From contig OZ022512.1 in NCBI GenBank assembly GCA_963989385.1, positions 23,085,899 to 23,149,898 of the forward strand: a stretch of 64,000 bases of DNA. Direction: 5' to 3'. Below are positions 46,501 through 56,827 of this stretch, piece by piece. A model generated the notes under the pieces. The model was not told where the DNA came from. It searched no databases and was given only the letters and a program-made list of their open reading frames with translations. Position numbers and translations under genes: made by a program. Every line of letters starts with the position of its first letter. Position 1 is the first letter of the stretch. This DNA is from Ctena decussata. Taxonomy: Eukaryota > Mollusca > Bivalvia > Lucinida > Lucinidae.

Positions 46501-49500
46501 CTTTTCTCTGCAAATCTTCTGATGATGGTTTATATTTGAACATAGTTTTGTAAAAATATCTTCAACGGTTATAAAGTTACAGAGGGAACACCATTTCTAT
46601 ACCGAAAAATTACAAAGGGGCATAATTTCATTAAAAATGTAGGCAGAGCTACTGATCTTGTTTTTCTGCACATCATTTGATGATGCTTTATAATTGAACA
46701 AAATTTCATGAAAATATCTTTAAATAAAGCAAAATGTACTATTTTCAATACTCAAAAGGGCAAAATGTACTATTTTCAATGCTCAAAAGGGATAACTCCA
46801 AAAAATCCGGAATAACTGTCTTGTTTCCTTCACATCTGTGTAAATTTCATGAAAATATCTCTTTAGGTTTTTAAGATACAGAACATATGGATCTTGTTCT
46901 CTGCACGTCATCTGATGATGCTTTATATTTGTATAAATATTGCTGAAAATATTTAGGCGACGGCTAGTGACAACCGGTTGTCACAGCCTCACAGGCTAGA
47001 GACAACCGGTTGTCACTAGCCTGTTAGGCTGCTGACAACCGGCTAATAAATTAATGTGCATTTTAAAGGACAGGAAGCATTGGTTCATTGTAAAAACATC
47101 ACAAATAATTCTCCATTGTTTTATGCTTTAAATCAAGCTACATATGAATCACAACAACAAAATATCTGCAGATAAAAAGCAAACATATGGAGAAGAGATA
47201 TCTTCTAAAAATAGATTTTCCAAGGGAAGTAACTCAAATCATACTTTGTAAGGGAACTAACTCAAAATACCACTTGCAATTTTCTCTGAAGTTTATGTGC
47301 TAATTCTGTTTGCACAATTGCCTCCATGATTAAATAGTAGTTATACTTGTATTCATATTATGAATTTGAAGATTATTTTTCCTAGTGGATAGAATCAGTG
47401 AAAAAATAAATTTGCTTGACTTAACAGCAGGAATATAGCTATAGGGAAGAGAATGTAATGGTTACTGGAAAATTTATGTAAAATCTTTTCCATCAAGATA
47501 AATGTAAAATTTGTATGCATGTGATGCATAAATTCTTTTAGCTATTTCTATGAACAACTCCATGACTTCTAGACAATAATAATGTAGATAAAAAAAAAAA
47601 AAAAACAGAAATTTACATCTGATTTGTTTAATAGGTTCTTGCTTTCTACAATTTCAATCAATTTAAAACTTGATCAGAGTGAAAACAAATATCAACTCAT
47701 ATAATAGTCATACAATGAAACGAATATGCTTAAAATATCTTGAGTTTTATTTGAAAATAACTGGATTTATAGTAACTGGTTGTCAGCAGCCTGTGAGGCA
47801 AGTGACAACCGGTTGTCAGCAGCCTGTGAGGCTAGTGACAACCAGTTGTCAATAGCCACTTCCAAATATTTATAACAAAACTTTTGTAAAGTTTTTCAAG
47901 AACTAACATCGTTTACATACTTAAATTTACAAAGAGGCATAATTGCATAAAAATGTAGATGGAGTTACAGTCCTTGTTCACTGCACATTGTCTGATGTTT
48001 TATATTTGTACCAAGTTTCACAAAAATAGCTCATATAGTTTCAGAGCTATGGAGCAAACATGATTTCCATACTAAAATTTTCAAAGGGGCATAATTCTGT
48101 AGTAAATGTAAGCAGGATTTTCTCTGCCCATCAAGTCATAATACTTTAAAGTTGTACTAAGTTTTGCGAAAATATCTCATATAGTTTCAGAGTTATGGAG
48201 CGGACACAATTTCCAAACAAAAATTTACAAAGGGGCATAATCCATAAAAATGTAGGTGGACTTACGATTCTTGTTCTCTGCACATCCTCTGATCATGCTC
48301 TATTTTGTACTAAGTTTCATAAAAATATCTCATAAAGTTTTAGAGATATGGAGCAGACACGATTTCCATACTAAAATTTACAAAGGGGCGTAATTCCATA
48401 AAAAATGTCAGTGGAGTTATGGGTCTTGCTCTCCGCATTTCGTCTGATAATGCTTTATATTTGTACCAAGTTTCGTGAAATCATCTCAATCGGTTACAGA
48501 GTTATCGAGCGGACACAATTTCCATACTAATTTTCAAAGGGGCATAATTCTGTAAAAAATGTAGGTGGAGTAACAGGTCTTGCTCTACACACATCCTCTG
48601 ATGATACTCTATATTTGTACTAAGTTTCATGAAAATATCTCTTACAGTTGTAGAGTTATGGAGCGGACATGATTTCCATACCTAAATTTACAAAGGGGCA
48701 TAATTCCATAAAAAATATAGGTGGGGTTACGGGTCTTGCTCTCTGCATGTCGTCTGATGATGCTTTAAATTTGTACTAAGTTTTGTTAAATTATCTCAGT
48801 CAGTTATAGAGTTATTGAGCCGACACGATTTCTAAACTAAAATTTTCAAAGTGACATAATTCCGTAAAAAATGTAGGTGGAGTTATGGGTATTGCTCTCT
48901 GCAGGTCGTCTGATGATGCTATATATTTTTACCAAGTTTGAGAAATTATCTCAATCTGTTACAGAGTTATTGAGCAGACACGATTTCCATACTAAAGTTT
49001 TCAAAGAGGCATAATTCCGTAAAAATTGTAAGTGGAGTTACGGGTCTTGCTCTCTGCACAGCGTCTGATCATGTTTTATATTTGTACCAAGTTTTGTGAA
49101 ATTATCTCAATTTGTTACAGTTATTGAGCAGACAGGATTACCATACTAAAATTTTCAAAGGGGTATTATTCTGTAAAAAATGTAGGTGGAGTTACCGGTC
49201 TTGCTCTCTGCATGTCGTCTGATGATGCTTTATATTTGTACTTATCTCAATCGGTTACAGAGTTATTGAGCGGACACGATTTGTGACAGACGGACGGACA
49301 GTCAGACAGACAGACAACCAGGGCAAAAACAATATGTCTCCGACCCCTTCGGGGGGAGACATAAAACATAATCGTACATACCTTCCTATTAAAGCTTTAT
49401 ATCTAAGGCTTCCTTAACACCAGATACCTCAAACCAGTATGTAGCATTGTCAATTTTTCTTCTTGGTGACTTTGTCGAAGTTGTTGAAATCTTGTATGGC

Positions 49501-50703
49501 AAGCTCAAAATAATATACAGAATTGATGATTGCTGAGTTAATCACAGACAAACACCATTGCGTATGAACCAGCCAATACAAATATCTAAGTCTTTTTAGG
49601 CTGTGACTTGTTTGCCAATCAGATGTGCCAGATTAGTTAAAATCTCCTAAAATGTATAAAATGAAAAATGATTTTTCAGTTATTCATTTTTACAGTACAT
49701 GCAAATGCATGTACATGTAACATGTACCGAAAACACCTGAATAGCTCACCTAAGTCAAAAGGTCAAAGGTCAACCTAGGGTCACCATTTGAATATTAATT
49801 TCAAATGCTGTGTACATGTACCAAGTTTCAGTGTCATGGGTCATTTGATTGTGGAAGCTTTTTAACGATATGTGCATGACAGCCATATTGGTTACCAGGA
49901 AAAATTCGAAGTTGGTGAAATATGAGTGACCTTGATCAAAAACTGATACTGACCTCTGTTGCTCAATAAACTTCAAGTAGCCATTTATTTGACTGTACAT
50001 ACAAACTTTTATACCAAAGGTTTCAACAAATTCAAAGATATCTCATTAAATTGCAGAAATTTCTCAAGCATTAGGAAGCACACGTCTGACCTATGAGTTA
50101 CCTGTAAAAAGGCCAAGATCAACTCAGGGTTATCATTTGAACACGGAAGTGCCATTTAAATAGAGACAAAATCTATGGTCCAGTGAGACTCGAATGATCT
50201 GTGAGTCTATGATCCAAGGTCTGAAGCACCTAACCACTTACTTACACTAGGTAACTGGGATGCAAACTGGGTTAACTGGGATATGCTTCATTCGCACAGT
50301 TGGTACTTGTCTGACTCACTCTACAGTGTAGAAAATTGCCATCAGAAGAGATGGCAAATCCCCCAACTGAAGACCCCATGGGCCTTGGTAAAAAGGGTGC
50401 ACTTCAAAACACATAAGTAATATATTGTCGTTCTTTTATGCTTCTGATTGACATTATCTGTTTAACAGATGCATTATTATCTTATACTCAGACTTAAACA
50501 TTATGCTTGACTGCTAAAAAGAGGTTAAATCTCAAACAGCCACCATGTACACAGATGTATAGCATATGATACACTCAACATTTGATTGTGTGAAGAATAA
50601 TTTCTATTTAGCACAAACCATACAAACCTAATTTTGAGCTCTCAAGTAGGTGAATTTGGACAAAGAATCCAAATCTGAAAAAAAAAATTTTTTTTTGTTA
50701 AAT

Positions 50704-50734
<31 letters not shown>

Positions 50735-53700
50735 AGGTTGACTGATTTAGTGCTTAACGTCCACGGTAAAGAGCTATGGTCATGTTGGGACGGTCAGATA
50801 ACCTAACATCACTACTCCTGGGCAGGCTTAGACTAGAGCTTAGACCTCCTAAGCCGTTTAAGCGTTAACCATTACTAAGTGCTCCTCTTTCACCAGTAAC
50901 TGCCCTTCTTGAATCAGCAGATGGAGAAATGAAAGTAAGTGGCCGGAATGGGTATCAAACCCAGGACCTCTGGCTTATAAGTCACATGCCTTACTGACTG
51001 CACTACCCGGCCCAGCTCAGCATAAATTAAAAAGAAACAAATTTTAAGAAACTGGCCTTACCAGGAACATGTAGAGAAAACCAACAAAGTGGTTGTGCAG
51101 GGATAAAGACTAACAGGGGTCCAGTTGCCCAAAGCCCCTAAACTTTGGGCTGGGCCCCTGAAATTTGGAAGAAAATGCCCATACCCCTGATGTTAAATTC
51201 TGAATTTTGGCATAATCATTAGTCTTTATCCCTGTTGTGCGCGCAGCGCAGACTTACTGTCGTGTCGGCCTATTCAGCGCATAGGCTTAAGTGGCGCAAG
51301 TTACTTAACGTAATTTACCGTTAAACATGTGTTGATAATTTTTGTCGGCTGTTATCCAAGCAGTCCTTCAAGCCGAGATCTTTATATGCGGTAAAGAAGA
51401 TCATGTCTGTCCAGAGGGGTTAGTTGCACTTGGTTTTACGCAGATATCTGCAAACGTTACTTGCAGCTCGGCATATGTTGAATACACACCCTATTTCGCA
51501 ATCTTTGTTTACAAACACAGCGGCTCTGAGCACACATCACGAATGTAGGTCAACTCACTTCAGCAGCACTTGTAATTTGTAAATAATAGTTATCACTCTT
51601 TGCATGCCTTGCATAAATGTACATAGTAAAGAAGTGAATTATAAAATAACTCACTCAGCTAATGTCCAAAGGATCATGATTTAATACTGCTAAAGCAAAT
51701 AGTTGTTGAAACTTTCCACAAGCTCCTTCTGCAGCCCACGGAGTGATGTCATGAGTATAGTCTGTTTCACAAATTAGCCCATTATTTATGTCAGGAATAA
51801 GACATTTTCAGAAGCTGCGTCAAATTGGCCGACAAAAACGGGGTCCCTCGTGCACAATGGTACATGAGTTTTGAGTTTCTTTTCATATTGTGATCAATAC
51901 CAGATGGTGGATTTGAGATGAAATAAAGGGTGATTATTGTACTTTACAAACACATTATCTGTTGTTTATTTTTTACCGTTCTTATTTACACAGTTAACGA
52001 TTCTTTGTTTAAGTGCGCCAAATAGGCCGACAGCACATAAATCAGCATCTGCCCAGTCTTCAGGTCTCATCGGAGTCTTCGCCGTGTGCCTAAATGGTAG
52101 CTTTCTTTCTTTCTTCCATTTACGTCTTAGCCCCCGAAGGGGACACAGACGGTGTACTTTTGTACACTCCGGTGTTGCAGGATGAAAGCCTAGGTATAGC
52201 CATGTAGCTATAGTAGGGAACCAAACCAAACCTTTAACCTGCACAGGGGATGACTCTCCCTGCACAGGGGGCCTCCAGTTAACGTCCCGATCCGAAGGAC
52301 GGCACACTTCTTAGCATCATCCCTGCAAATGATGCTAGAAAAACGCATTCAGACATAGGAAGATTTAGCCTCGGGCGGGATTCGAACCCACGACCTCTGG
52401 CTTCAGAGTCAAGTGCACTAACCACTGAGCCACCGCGCTTGTCCTAAAGGTAAAGGTGTAAGCAGGCCGTGTAAGCAAGCTTCATGCGGACAGCAAATCT
52501 GATCAGACCGGGCGAATGCCCAGGCTGATCTGAGTCTCCGCTGGGCGCACTTGCCCCTTTGTTGGTTTTGTCGTGTCAAGCTCAAATCTGAAATCACAGT
52601 CATATCAAACGTAAAGGGTGTGGTATGAATGACCAGGGTACGATTCAGTTTGACCGAGGACTAGCTCAAGCGATACACCATCGTGACTGAACAGCGAACC
52701 TCCTGTGGTACGAAACGTATAGGATACGAGCACCAGTACTGATGCATTTTCCTCTTCGATTTCCTGAATATTTCATAAACAAGATACCTGCGCACTCTCC
52801 ACTGAGACTGCCTATAACGTACAGGCCTAGTTCAAATGATTTCTGTTCTTACCAGCTGATAAACAACCTGTTTAAATCAACAAATCCTCTTTGAAGCGAC
52901 GAAATGTTATCAATGGCCGATTGAAAATAGCCGCGTTGCCGAACGGTATCATGTGATCAAGTTGACCAATGAAATTCTTTCCTGCCGTCGTCAGGGTAGA
53001 TTGGTTCCTTACCTTATAAGTAGTCATATCTATTGATTATTGGCCAACATGGGACCAGTTTATCGCGAAAGGTAGCCGAGGTGGACTGAATGGGCAAAAT
53101 CTGAAGCGTGCTCCTTGCTTGATCATCGCAAAAGCATTAAAATGCAAGCGTTTTCTCGATCGTCCGCCTATGGGGAGCACGACAAACGAACTTACAACCT
53201 CAGTCCATAGTCGTGCGTTCCGCACGACGACGCTTCGCGTCGTCGGGAACGCACGTAATATAGGATAGAAATGAGCAGAAGTTTTTAATACAAATATGAA
53301 AATATTAAATGCAAATCACAATTAGACAATACAACTACAGTGATTTAGAATATAAATGAAAAAAATATAGAATATAAATGAAAGTCAATGAATAGTAATG
53401 GAGCAATCTAGCATACAAACCATTAATTATTAAATAGAAATAATAGAATATAGAATATAAACAAAACTTATACAATAGAAATGAACAGATATTGAATACA
53501 AATGATCGATTTTAGAATTGAAACAAAAAATATACAATAGAAATGAACAGAGACTGAATACAACTATGAAAATATACAATACAAATGAAAGATAATCAAA
53601 TACAAATATAAAAATATCGAATAATGCAACGTTTGACATGCCATAATGGACTAACTAATCAGTTGTCATTTCATAGCTCCACCAAGGCCCACTGACTATT

Positions 53701-54894
53701 TACACAGACTAGGAGAATGATACATCCTGTTAGACTGCATGGGTGCACTGGATCATTTACGTCTTCTCTGTTCACATATGCAATAGGAACATTTCGTATT
53801 ATATTGCTGATTTCTTCATTTCTAGCACAGGCTCAGACGCCGCAGAACGCGACATCTGATCAGAGTCTACACTGTTTGCTTATAGAAATTTCTATGCAAA
53901 ATAGAATAAAACTGAAAACCGATCCACCAGAAACCCATAAAATGGAAATGGACTCATCCAAATAGTAAAGTGGTCAAAAAAGGATTACTCATCATATAAA
54001 ACAAACTGACGATTGTTAAAAGCACAGGTTTAGCTACCACATCACATCTGGTTAACTATGTTTTCAAGGCTGTTACGAAACGGAAAAGAGCTGTTATGAA
54101 ACGAAAAAGAGTTATAGTTCCAAAACTACTTGGTCGTCGTGGCTTATCAAATTTGTCCAGCCACGATGACCAGTTCGTTTGGAAACTATGACTCTTTTTC
54201 GTTTCATAACAGTTATTTTTCGTTTCGTAACAACACTTGCATATACATAGTTAACCAGGGGCGAACGTTCGCTCCCTTCTGTGAATAACTGACGTATATA
54301 TATATTCTTTTAAAGTTTCAGCATTGCAAAAAAAAAGGAAAAGAGAAAAGACTTACTTCATATTTTCTATACCTCCCGATGTGTAAGATACCACGACGTT
54401 GTCAAGCCCAGGATCATATTTGAATCCAGTCTTGGCGGCATCCCCAATCTGTACCGCCTGACTCAAGTCCGGGTTCAGTATACACGTCTGACATGTAAAC
54501 AATGGAAACAAATTTATTAATAATATCATGAAGATTAAAAAAATATATAATAACAATGAGATTTTTTTAAGACACTTATCTATTTTCCGTTGATGTTGGT
54601 ATATGAATACACCTTCACGGGCAGCAATTCTGCCATGTTCTCCCTTCTAAAATGGGGAGCCCCGCCCTCCACCCCCCACCCCACACACGCAAATCGAGAA
54701 TCGAAATATTTCCTTTATCAGTAGACCCCTTTAAGAAGGATATTTTTTACCCAGGGAAGCAACTCGTAAGTCAAGAAAAGTGCTCCCTTTGCCCGGTAAA
54801 GGTGGAGGAGAACGAAGGCGGTGTAACCTATAACACCTTATATCAGACTACATACCATTTTACATTTGAATGGGTATGTACTGGTCATTTTTTC

Positions 54895-54948
<54 letters not shown>

Positions 54949-56456
54949 CATACCGCTGCTTGTTTGCAGTCTTTGGTTTCATCAAATGGGAAGCAAGGGT
55001 TATAAGAATAGTGATTTTGCTCTGTTGTTGCTAATACATCTTTAAATCTGAAATGCAATAGAAATAATTAACATCAGCAAAATACGATGGTATAAATAAT
55101 GTTTTGCCCTTTCGAGACCATAAATGCAAGGGATTGGCAGAACGGTGCGAGGATGAGAAACCTTTCAGGAACAGGCGTCCTAATGATGTTTTCTTTAGCA
55201 TGTTTAGGAAGGGTAAGAGTCTACTGTGCTTGCATTGGGTTGTTTGTACTGTTTTCCTCACAACTACTCTGCCTCTCAAATCTGTCGGGCGCTTGCGATC
55301 AAAGAGTTAATTATAGCAATTTCTATAAAAGAGATCAGCGCAAGACGATGCTAATGGGCGTGACTGATGTTGAACATTTTACTACTGAAGATGAACAGGA
55401 TCAGTCAGACCGAGTCTGCTGATTTCTGTATTTCTTACTTTCAACGGATCTTGCCTTTCCGACCACAGCGATATACACCTGAAATTCAGTCTCAAAGTGC
55501 CTCTAACCCAATCAAATAACCATTCTCTTGGCAAATCACGATTTTAAGGTAAATGCACCCCTGGTTAACTATGTATATACAAGGGCTGTAACGAAACGAA
55601 AAAGAGCTATTACGAAACGAAAAAGAGTAATAATCAGTACCAAACGACCTGGTCGTCAGGTCGTTTGGTAACTATTACTCTTTTTCCTTTCGTAACAGCC
55701 ATTGTATATACATAGTTAACAGGTGTGAATAGGTACATCTTCAGAGAGGAAGGAACTCTTCACTTATATCTGTCATTTTAACTCATTTTCGCCAAATGGA
55801 CTGTTCTATCCTTATTAATAGAATGAGTCCATGTGTCAGTTAAGGGATGCATGGTTTAATTAAGAGAAATAACCGTTTGCTTTATGCAAATTGTGTTCAC
55901 TCTGATCAGGGACACTAGGCATTAATGAGCTAGGTTTTCAATTGGGACCAACTCTCAAGGCAAAATTTTTAACAGATTCTGCCGGCTAAGAGTGGACCTT
56001 AAGCTTGGTCCAGCACTCAGAAACAAGTTTTAATTTTCAAAAACTTTGATTCCGAAATACTTAAGCTCTGGTACTGAACAAGAGTAGACATCTTTTTGGA
56101 AAAGAGTTGTCGTCCAGGGAACAGGAACTCATAAAAGTTGCCTCCTTTTAGAGAAAGGAGAGAAAAAAACAACAAAAAAAAATAAAAAAAAAACAAAAAC
56201 AAAAAAAAAACAAAACAAAAAAACAAAGAAAAACATGGCGCTGTGCCAATATACCTTAAGGTTAACTTGGAAGAAGAGATAAAATATATGAAAACAGACG
56301 TTACCTTGGTGTGTTGTCTTGGTTTCCTAAACTGGTAATGTCAATAACTGATCCGTCACCAAACTGACAGGAACAAGCGTCCGTCATTTCACATTTCTTC
56401 TTGTCAGCTAACACAGAAGTCAACATCAATAGAATAATAGTTACTTCCAGCTTCAT
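37452..56456 (-). CDS. MRH-domain type I membrane protein (cation-dependent M6P-receptor-like), 7 exons
   Basis: Seven exons, each with GT-AG borders and consistent phases, give 783 nt, or 260 aa. Residues 1-17 are a signal peptide. The lumenal part (18-184) has the cysteine pattern and words of the MRH fold (CSCQFGDGSVIDI, YSYNPCFPFD, VVVSYTSGG, VILECD, LKSVCACP). A TM segment lies at about 185-212, then a basic KKAEGKEIIPNFTFW juxtamembrane stretch like that of cation-dependent M6P receptors. The C-terminus is YEDI, a YXXphi-type sorting signal. The likely place is Golgi/endosome membranes, carrying cargo to lysosomes (family knowledge). I do not see the usual Glu before the CACP block, so sugar binding is uncertain, and an ATG27-like role is the alternative. 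Exons: 56,305-56,456; 54,954-55,047; 54,357-54,487; 43,324-43,408; 40,184-40,308; 39,425-39,551; 37,452-37,520. Confidence 0.85.
37550..37793. mobile_element. MITE with 'gcgtagcta' inverted ends
   Basis: Starts 'gagcgtagctacc' and ends 'tagctacgcccctg'. A perfect hairpin 'gaaattttgtcaa/ttgacaaaatttc' lies at 37,589-37,615. Located in intron 6, 30 bp upstream of exon 7. Confidence 0.6.
38022..38230. mobile_element. Fold-back MITE ('agccctttaagcgcc' family), copy 1
   Basis: The ends 'agcccttcaagcgcc' and 'ggcgcttcaagtgtt' are inverted, with central hairpin 'gatgaggtggctcatgagcc'. Copy 2, in the other orientation, is at 56,637-56,827. Confidence 0.75.
38381..38598. mobile_element. Fold-back MITE ('gagccgcgacacgagaaaac' family), intact copy
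   Basis: 218 bp, palindromic over most of its length, flanked by AAAT on both sides (38,377-38,380 and 38,599-38,602). The core 'cagactcagatcagcctggg' is shared with 22,040, 23,738 and 58,623. I recall this as an abundant repeat in clams. Confidence 0.8.
38972..39003 (+). repeat. (ATTT)n microsatellite within a hairpin
   Basis: About seven ATTT units, bounded by 'tgtcacaaa' and 'tttgtgaca'. Confidence 0.85.
39425..39551 (-). CDS. MRH gene exon 6 (TM and juxtamembrane)
   Basis: Acceptor 'tttactatttcag', donor AAG|GTAAGT. Encodes FFSILIVYFIVGAVVMKF and KKAEGKEIIPNFTFWKAVPVL. The one-base 5' overhang completes Leu-196 with exon 5. Confidence 0.9.
39578..39853. repeat. Array of six palindromes centred on CCAGTCGACTGG
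   Basis: 'gctattgccagtcgactggc' and variants recur at 39,578, 39,662, 39,708, 39,750, 39,793 and 39,835, joined by 'gcgattttacgttaaaat' linkers. Each is a 22-26-bp palindrome. Lies in intron 5, starting 27 bp upstream of exon 6. Confidence 0.85.
39944..40165. mobile_element. 222-bp palindromic MITE, copy 2
   Basis: Same family as 35,604-35,824. It ends 18 bp from the donor side of exon 5 of the MRH gene. Confidence 0.85.
40184..40308 (-). CDS. MRH gene exon 5 (end of lumenal domain, start of TM)
   Basis: Acceptor 'catattattttcag', donor TT|GTAAGT. Encodes RMTLKSVCACPNGCDSSGPK and the glycine-rich start of the TM segment (GGVTIGGLICI). Phases 0 and 2 fit its neighbours. Confidence 0.9.
40733..41900 (+). 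repeat. 1.2-kb repeat element with 'tatacccccggc' inverted ends and 170-bp array
   Basis: The ends 'tatacccccggc' and 'gccgggggtata' are inverted. The second follows a (GACG/GAACG)n tract (41,773-41,860) and a hairpin 'gacatacttcgtatgcc'. Inside are five units with 'gtgaccttgacctta' at about 40,931, 41,110, 41,272, 41,436 and 41,617. Confidence 0.75.
42020..42640 (+). pseudogene. 5'-truncated LINE: C-terminal end, 3' UTR and (CT)n tail
   Basis: The reading frame to 42,328 encodes PDPSCQCGGFESPHLF then RCPKYAAARNRYLP and a C-terminal LFRAQDYIIKSGKD. This is the CxCxxxxxxHxxxxC knuckle and tail found at the end of many LINE reverse transcriptases. About 250 bp of AT-rich 3' UTR follow, then CT/GT microsatellite (42,589-42,640). 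Inserted in intron 4 of the MRH gene, on the opposite strand. Confidence 0.65.
43324..43408 (-). CDS. MRH gene exon 4
   Basis: Acceptor 'ctatgttttttag', donor TTT|GTAAGT. Encodes ISEVILECDESACDPAFTAN and GQQEDGQF, the beta-strand plus loop with a conserved C-D pair of MRH folds. The leading A completes Lys-126 from exon 3. Confidence 0.85.
43557..43750 (+). mobile_element. tRNA-derived SINE
   Basis: The head 'gaagctcagtgggctgctga...cgggttcgagttccgc' has good A and B boxes. The body has 'ctgaaatactgttaaaaagg' and ends in a 'catctaatctaatc' tail, which resembles widespread mollusc SINE 3' ends. Confidence 0.65.
43930..44590 (+). repeat. Phased ~21-bp AT-rich array (left TIR)
   Basis: About 30 units of the form 'atttctattgtatattttgttc', each beginning ATTT(C/G)TATT and mostly 20-22 bp apart. 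The right TIR carries the inverted equivalent. Confidence 0.85.
44666..45932. other. Interior of the MULE-like element
   Basis: No ORF with known resemblance. Two short segments, 'gggtatgaaatccaccaccc' near 44,670 and 'gggtattaaacccaccactc' near 44,850, are similar to each other. Confidence 0.4.
46363..53257 (-). repeat. Right arm (6.9 kb) of the giant inverted repeat
   Basis: Reverse complement of 23,067-29,962. It is flanked by TAATAT at both junctions (46,363-46,368 and 53,256-53,261), consistent with a 6-bp target duplication in the MULE-like TIR. Mirrored contents are a hAT-like element at 46,956-47,864, the 155-bp array at 47,885-49,365, a SINE at about 50,735-51,016, a nested MITE at 51,099-51,233, a SINE at about 52,124-52,446 and the terminal hairpin at 53,213-53,256. 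Confidence 0.95.
54048..54258. mobile_element. Fold-back MITE ('ctggttaactatg' family), copy 1
   Basis: The ends 'ctggttaactatg' and 'catagttaaccag' are inverted. The inner arms 'acgaaa.gaaaaagag' are also inverted. In intron 3 of the MRH gene. Copy 2 is at 55,561-55,722. Confidence 0.8.
54357..54487 (-). CDS. MRH gene exon 3
   Basis: Acceptor 'tttacatgtcag', donor GAA|GTAAGT. Encodes TCILNPDLSQAVQIGDAAKT and VVVSYTSGGIENM, core beta-strands of the MRH fold. Two trailing bases complete Lys-126. Confidence 0.9.
54897..54946. repeat. (GA)n microsatellite next to a splice donor
   Basis: About 25 GA units. On the gene strand this is a (TC)n run starting about 7 bases after the exon 2 donor (GCG|GTATGATTC). 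Confidence 0.95.
54954..55047 (-). CDS. MRH gene exon 2
   Basis: Acceptor 'attgcatttcag', donor GCG|GTATGA. Encodes FKDVLATTEQ and YSYNPCFPFDETKDCKQAA. YSYNPC.PF is the most telling MRH word here. The first base completes Arg-51 from exon 1, and the exon ends in phase 0. Confidence 0.9.
55561..55722. mobile_element. Fold-back MITE ('ctggttaactatg' family), copy 2
   Basis: Palindrome with centre 'cgacctggtcgtcaggtcg'. In intron 1 of the MRH gene. Confidence 0.8.
56305..56456 (-). CDS. MRH gene exon 1 (start codon, signal peptide)
   Basis: ATG at 56,456. MKLEVTIILLMLTSVLA is a signal peptide, followed by KKKCEMTDACSCQFGDGSVI and TSLGNQDNTP. The donor is AAG|GTAACG. This ATG was chosen because a hydrophobic leader follows it directly and the sequence before it ('ccattaaaca') is not coding. 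Confidence 0.85.
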
Positions 56457-56636
56457 TGTTTAATGGTTTGCAATTCAACTACGTTTTCGAAAGTCCTTTG
56501 TTAACTAACTGCAGACAGCGCTTACCGTTTACATATCCAAATTTTACTGCATTCAACTGTTCATGTATATAAATAAAACTTTAGCACATCGTTGTCCTAC
56601 CCACCGTTTGGGAATGATAAAGCTCCTTGTTGGTGT

Positions 56637-56827
56637 TAGCCCTTTAAGCGCCAAAAATCAAAATACATGTTTATTTGCAAATAGCGTAAATCCAGATGAG
56701 GCGGCTCATAATGAGCCGACTCATCTGGATCTACACTGTTTGCCTTCAATATAGCTGGGCGAAATACTTTTTTTTTTAATTTTGCAGACGTAAATGTTGT
56801 CGTCTGCTTTTTGCGCTTTAAGAGGTA
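56637..56827. mobile_element. Fold-back MITE ('agccctttaagcgcc' family), copy 2
   Basis: 'tagccctttaagcgcc' and 'gcgctttaagaggta' at the ends. Central hairpin 'ggctcataatgagcc'. Inverted relative to 38,022-38,230. It lies about 180 bp upstream of the MRH start codon. Confidence 0.7.

Larger units (their letters stand above)
43893..53645. mobile_element. MULE-like element with 0.8-kb TIRs, split by the 6.9-kb inverted arm
   Basis: The left TIR 43,893-44,665 is inverted against 45,933-46,362 joined to 53,262-53,645. The gap between those two right-hand parts is exactly the 6.9-kb arm. A 9-bp direct repeat ATGGACTAA lies just outside both ends (43,884-43,892 and 53,646-53,654). Long TIRs and a 9-bp duplication suggest a Mutator-like element. 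The 1.27-kb interior (44,666-45,932) has no recognisable coding. It lies in intron 3 of the MRH gene. Without the insertion it is about 2.9 kb. Confidence 0.7.

Noticed and set aside
49770..50000. 76-aa ORF, duplicated at 26,325-26,555
   Set aside because: Lies in a 'gaccttgacc' repeat fragment within the inverted arms. Not a gene.
55099..55422. 107-aa + strand ORF in MRH intron 1
   Set aside because: Three overlapping ORFs on both strands in intronic sequence, none with a recognisable motif.
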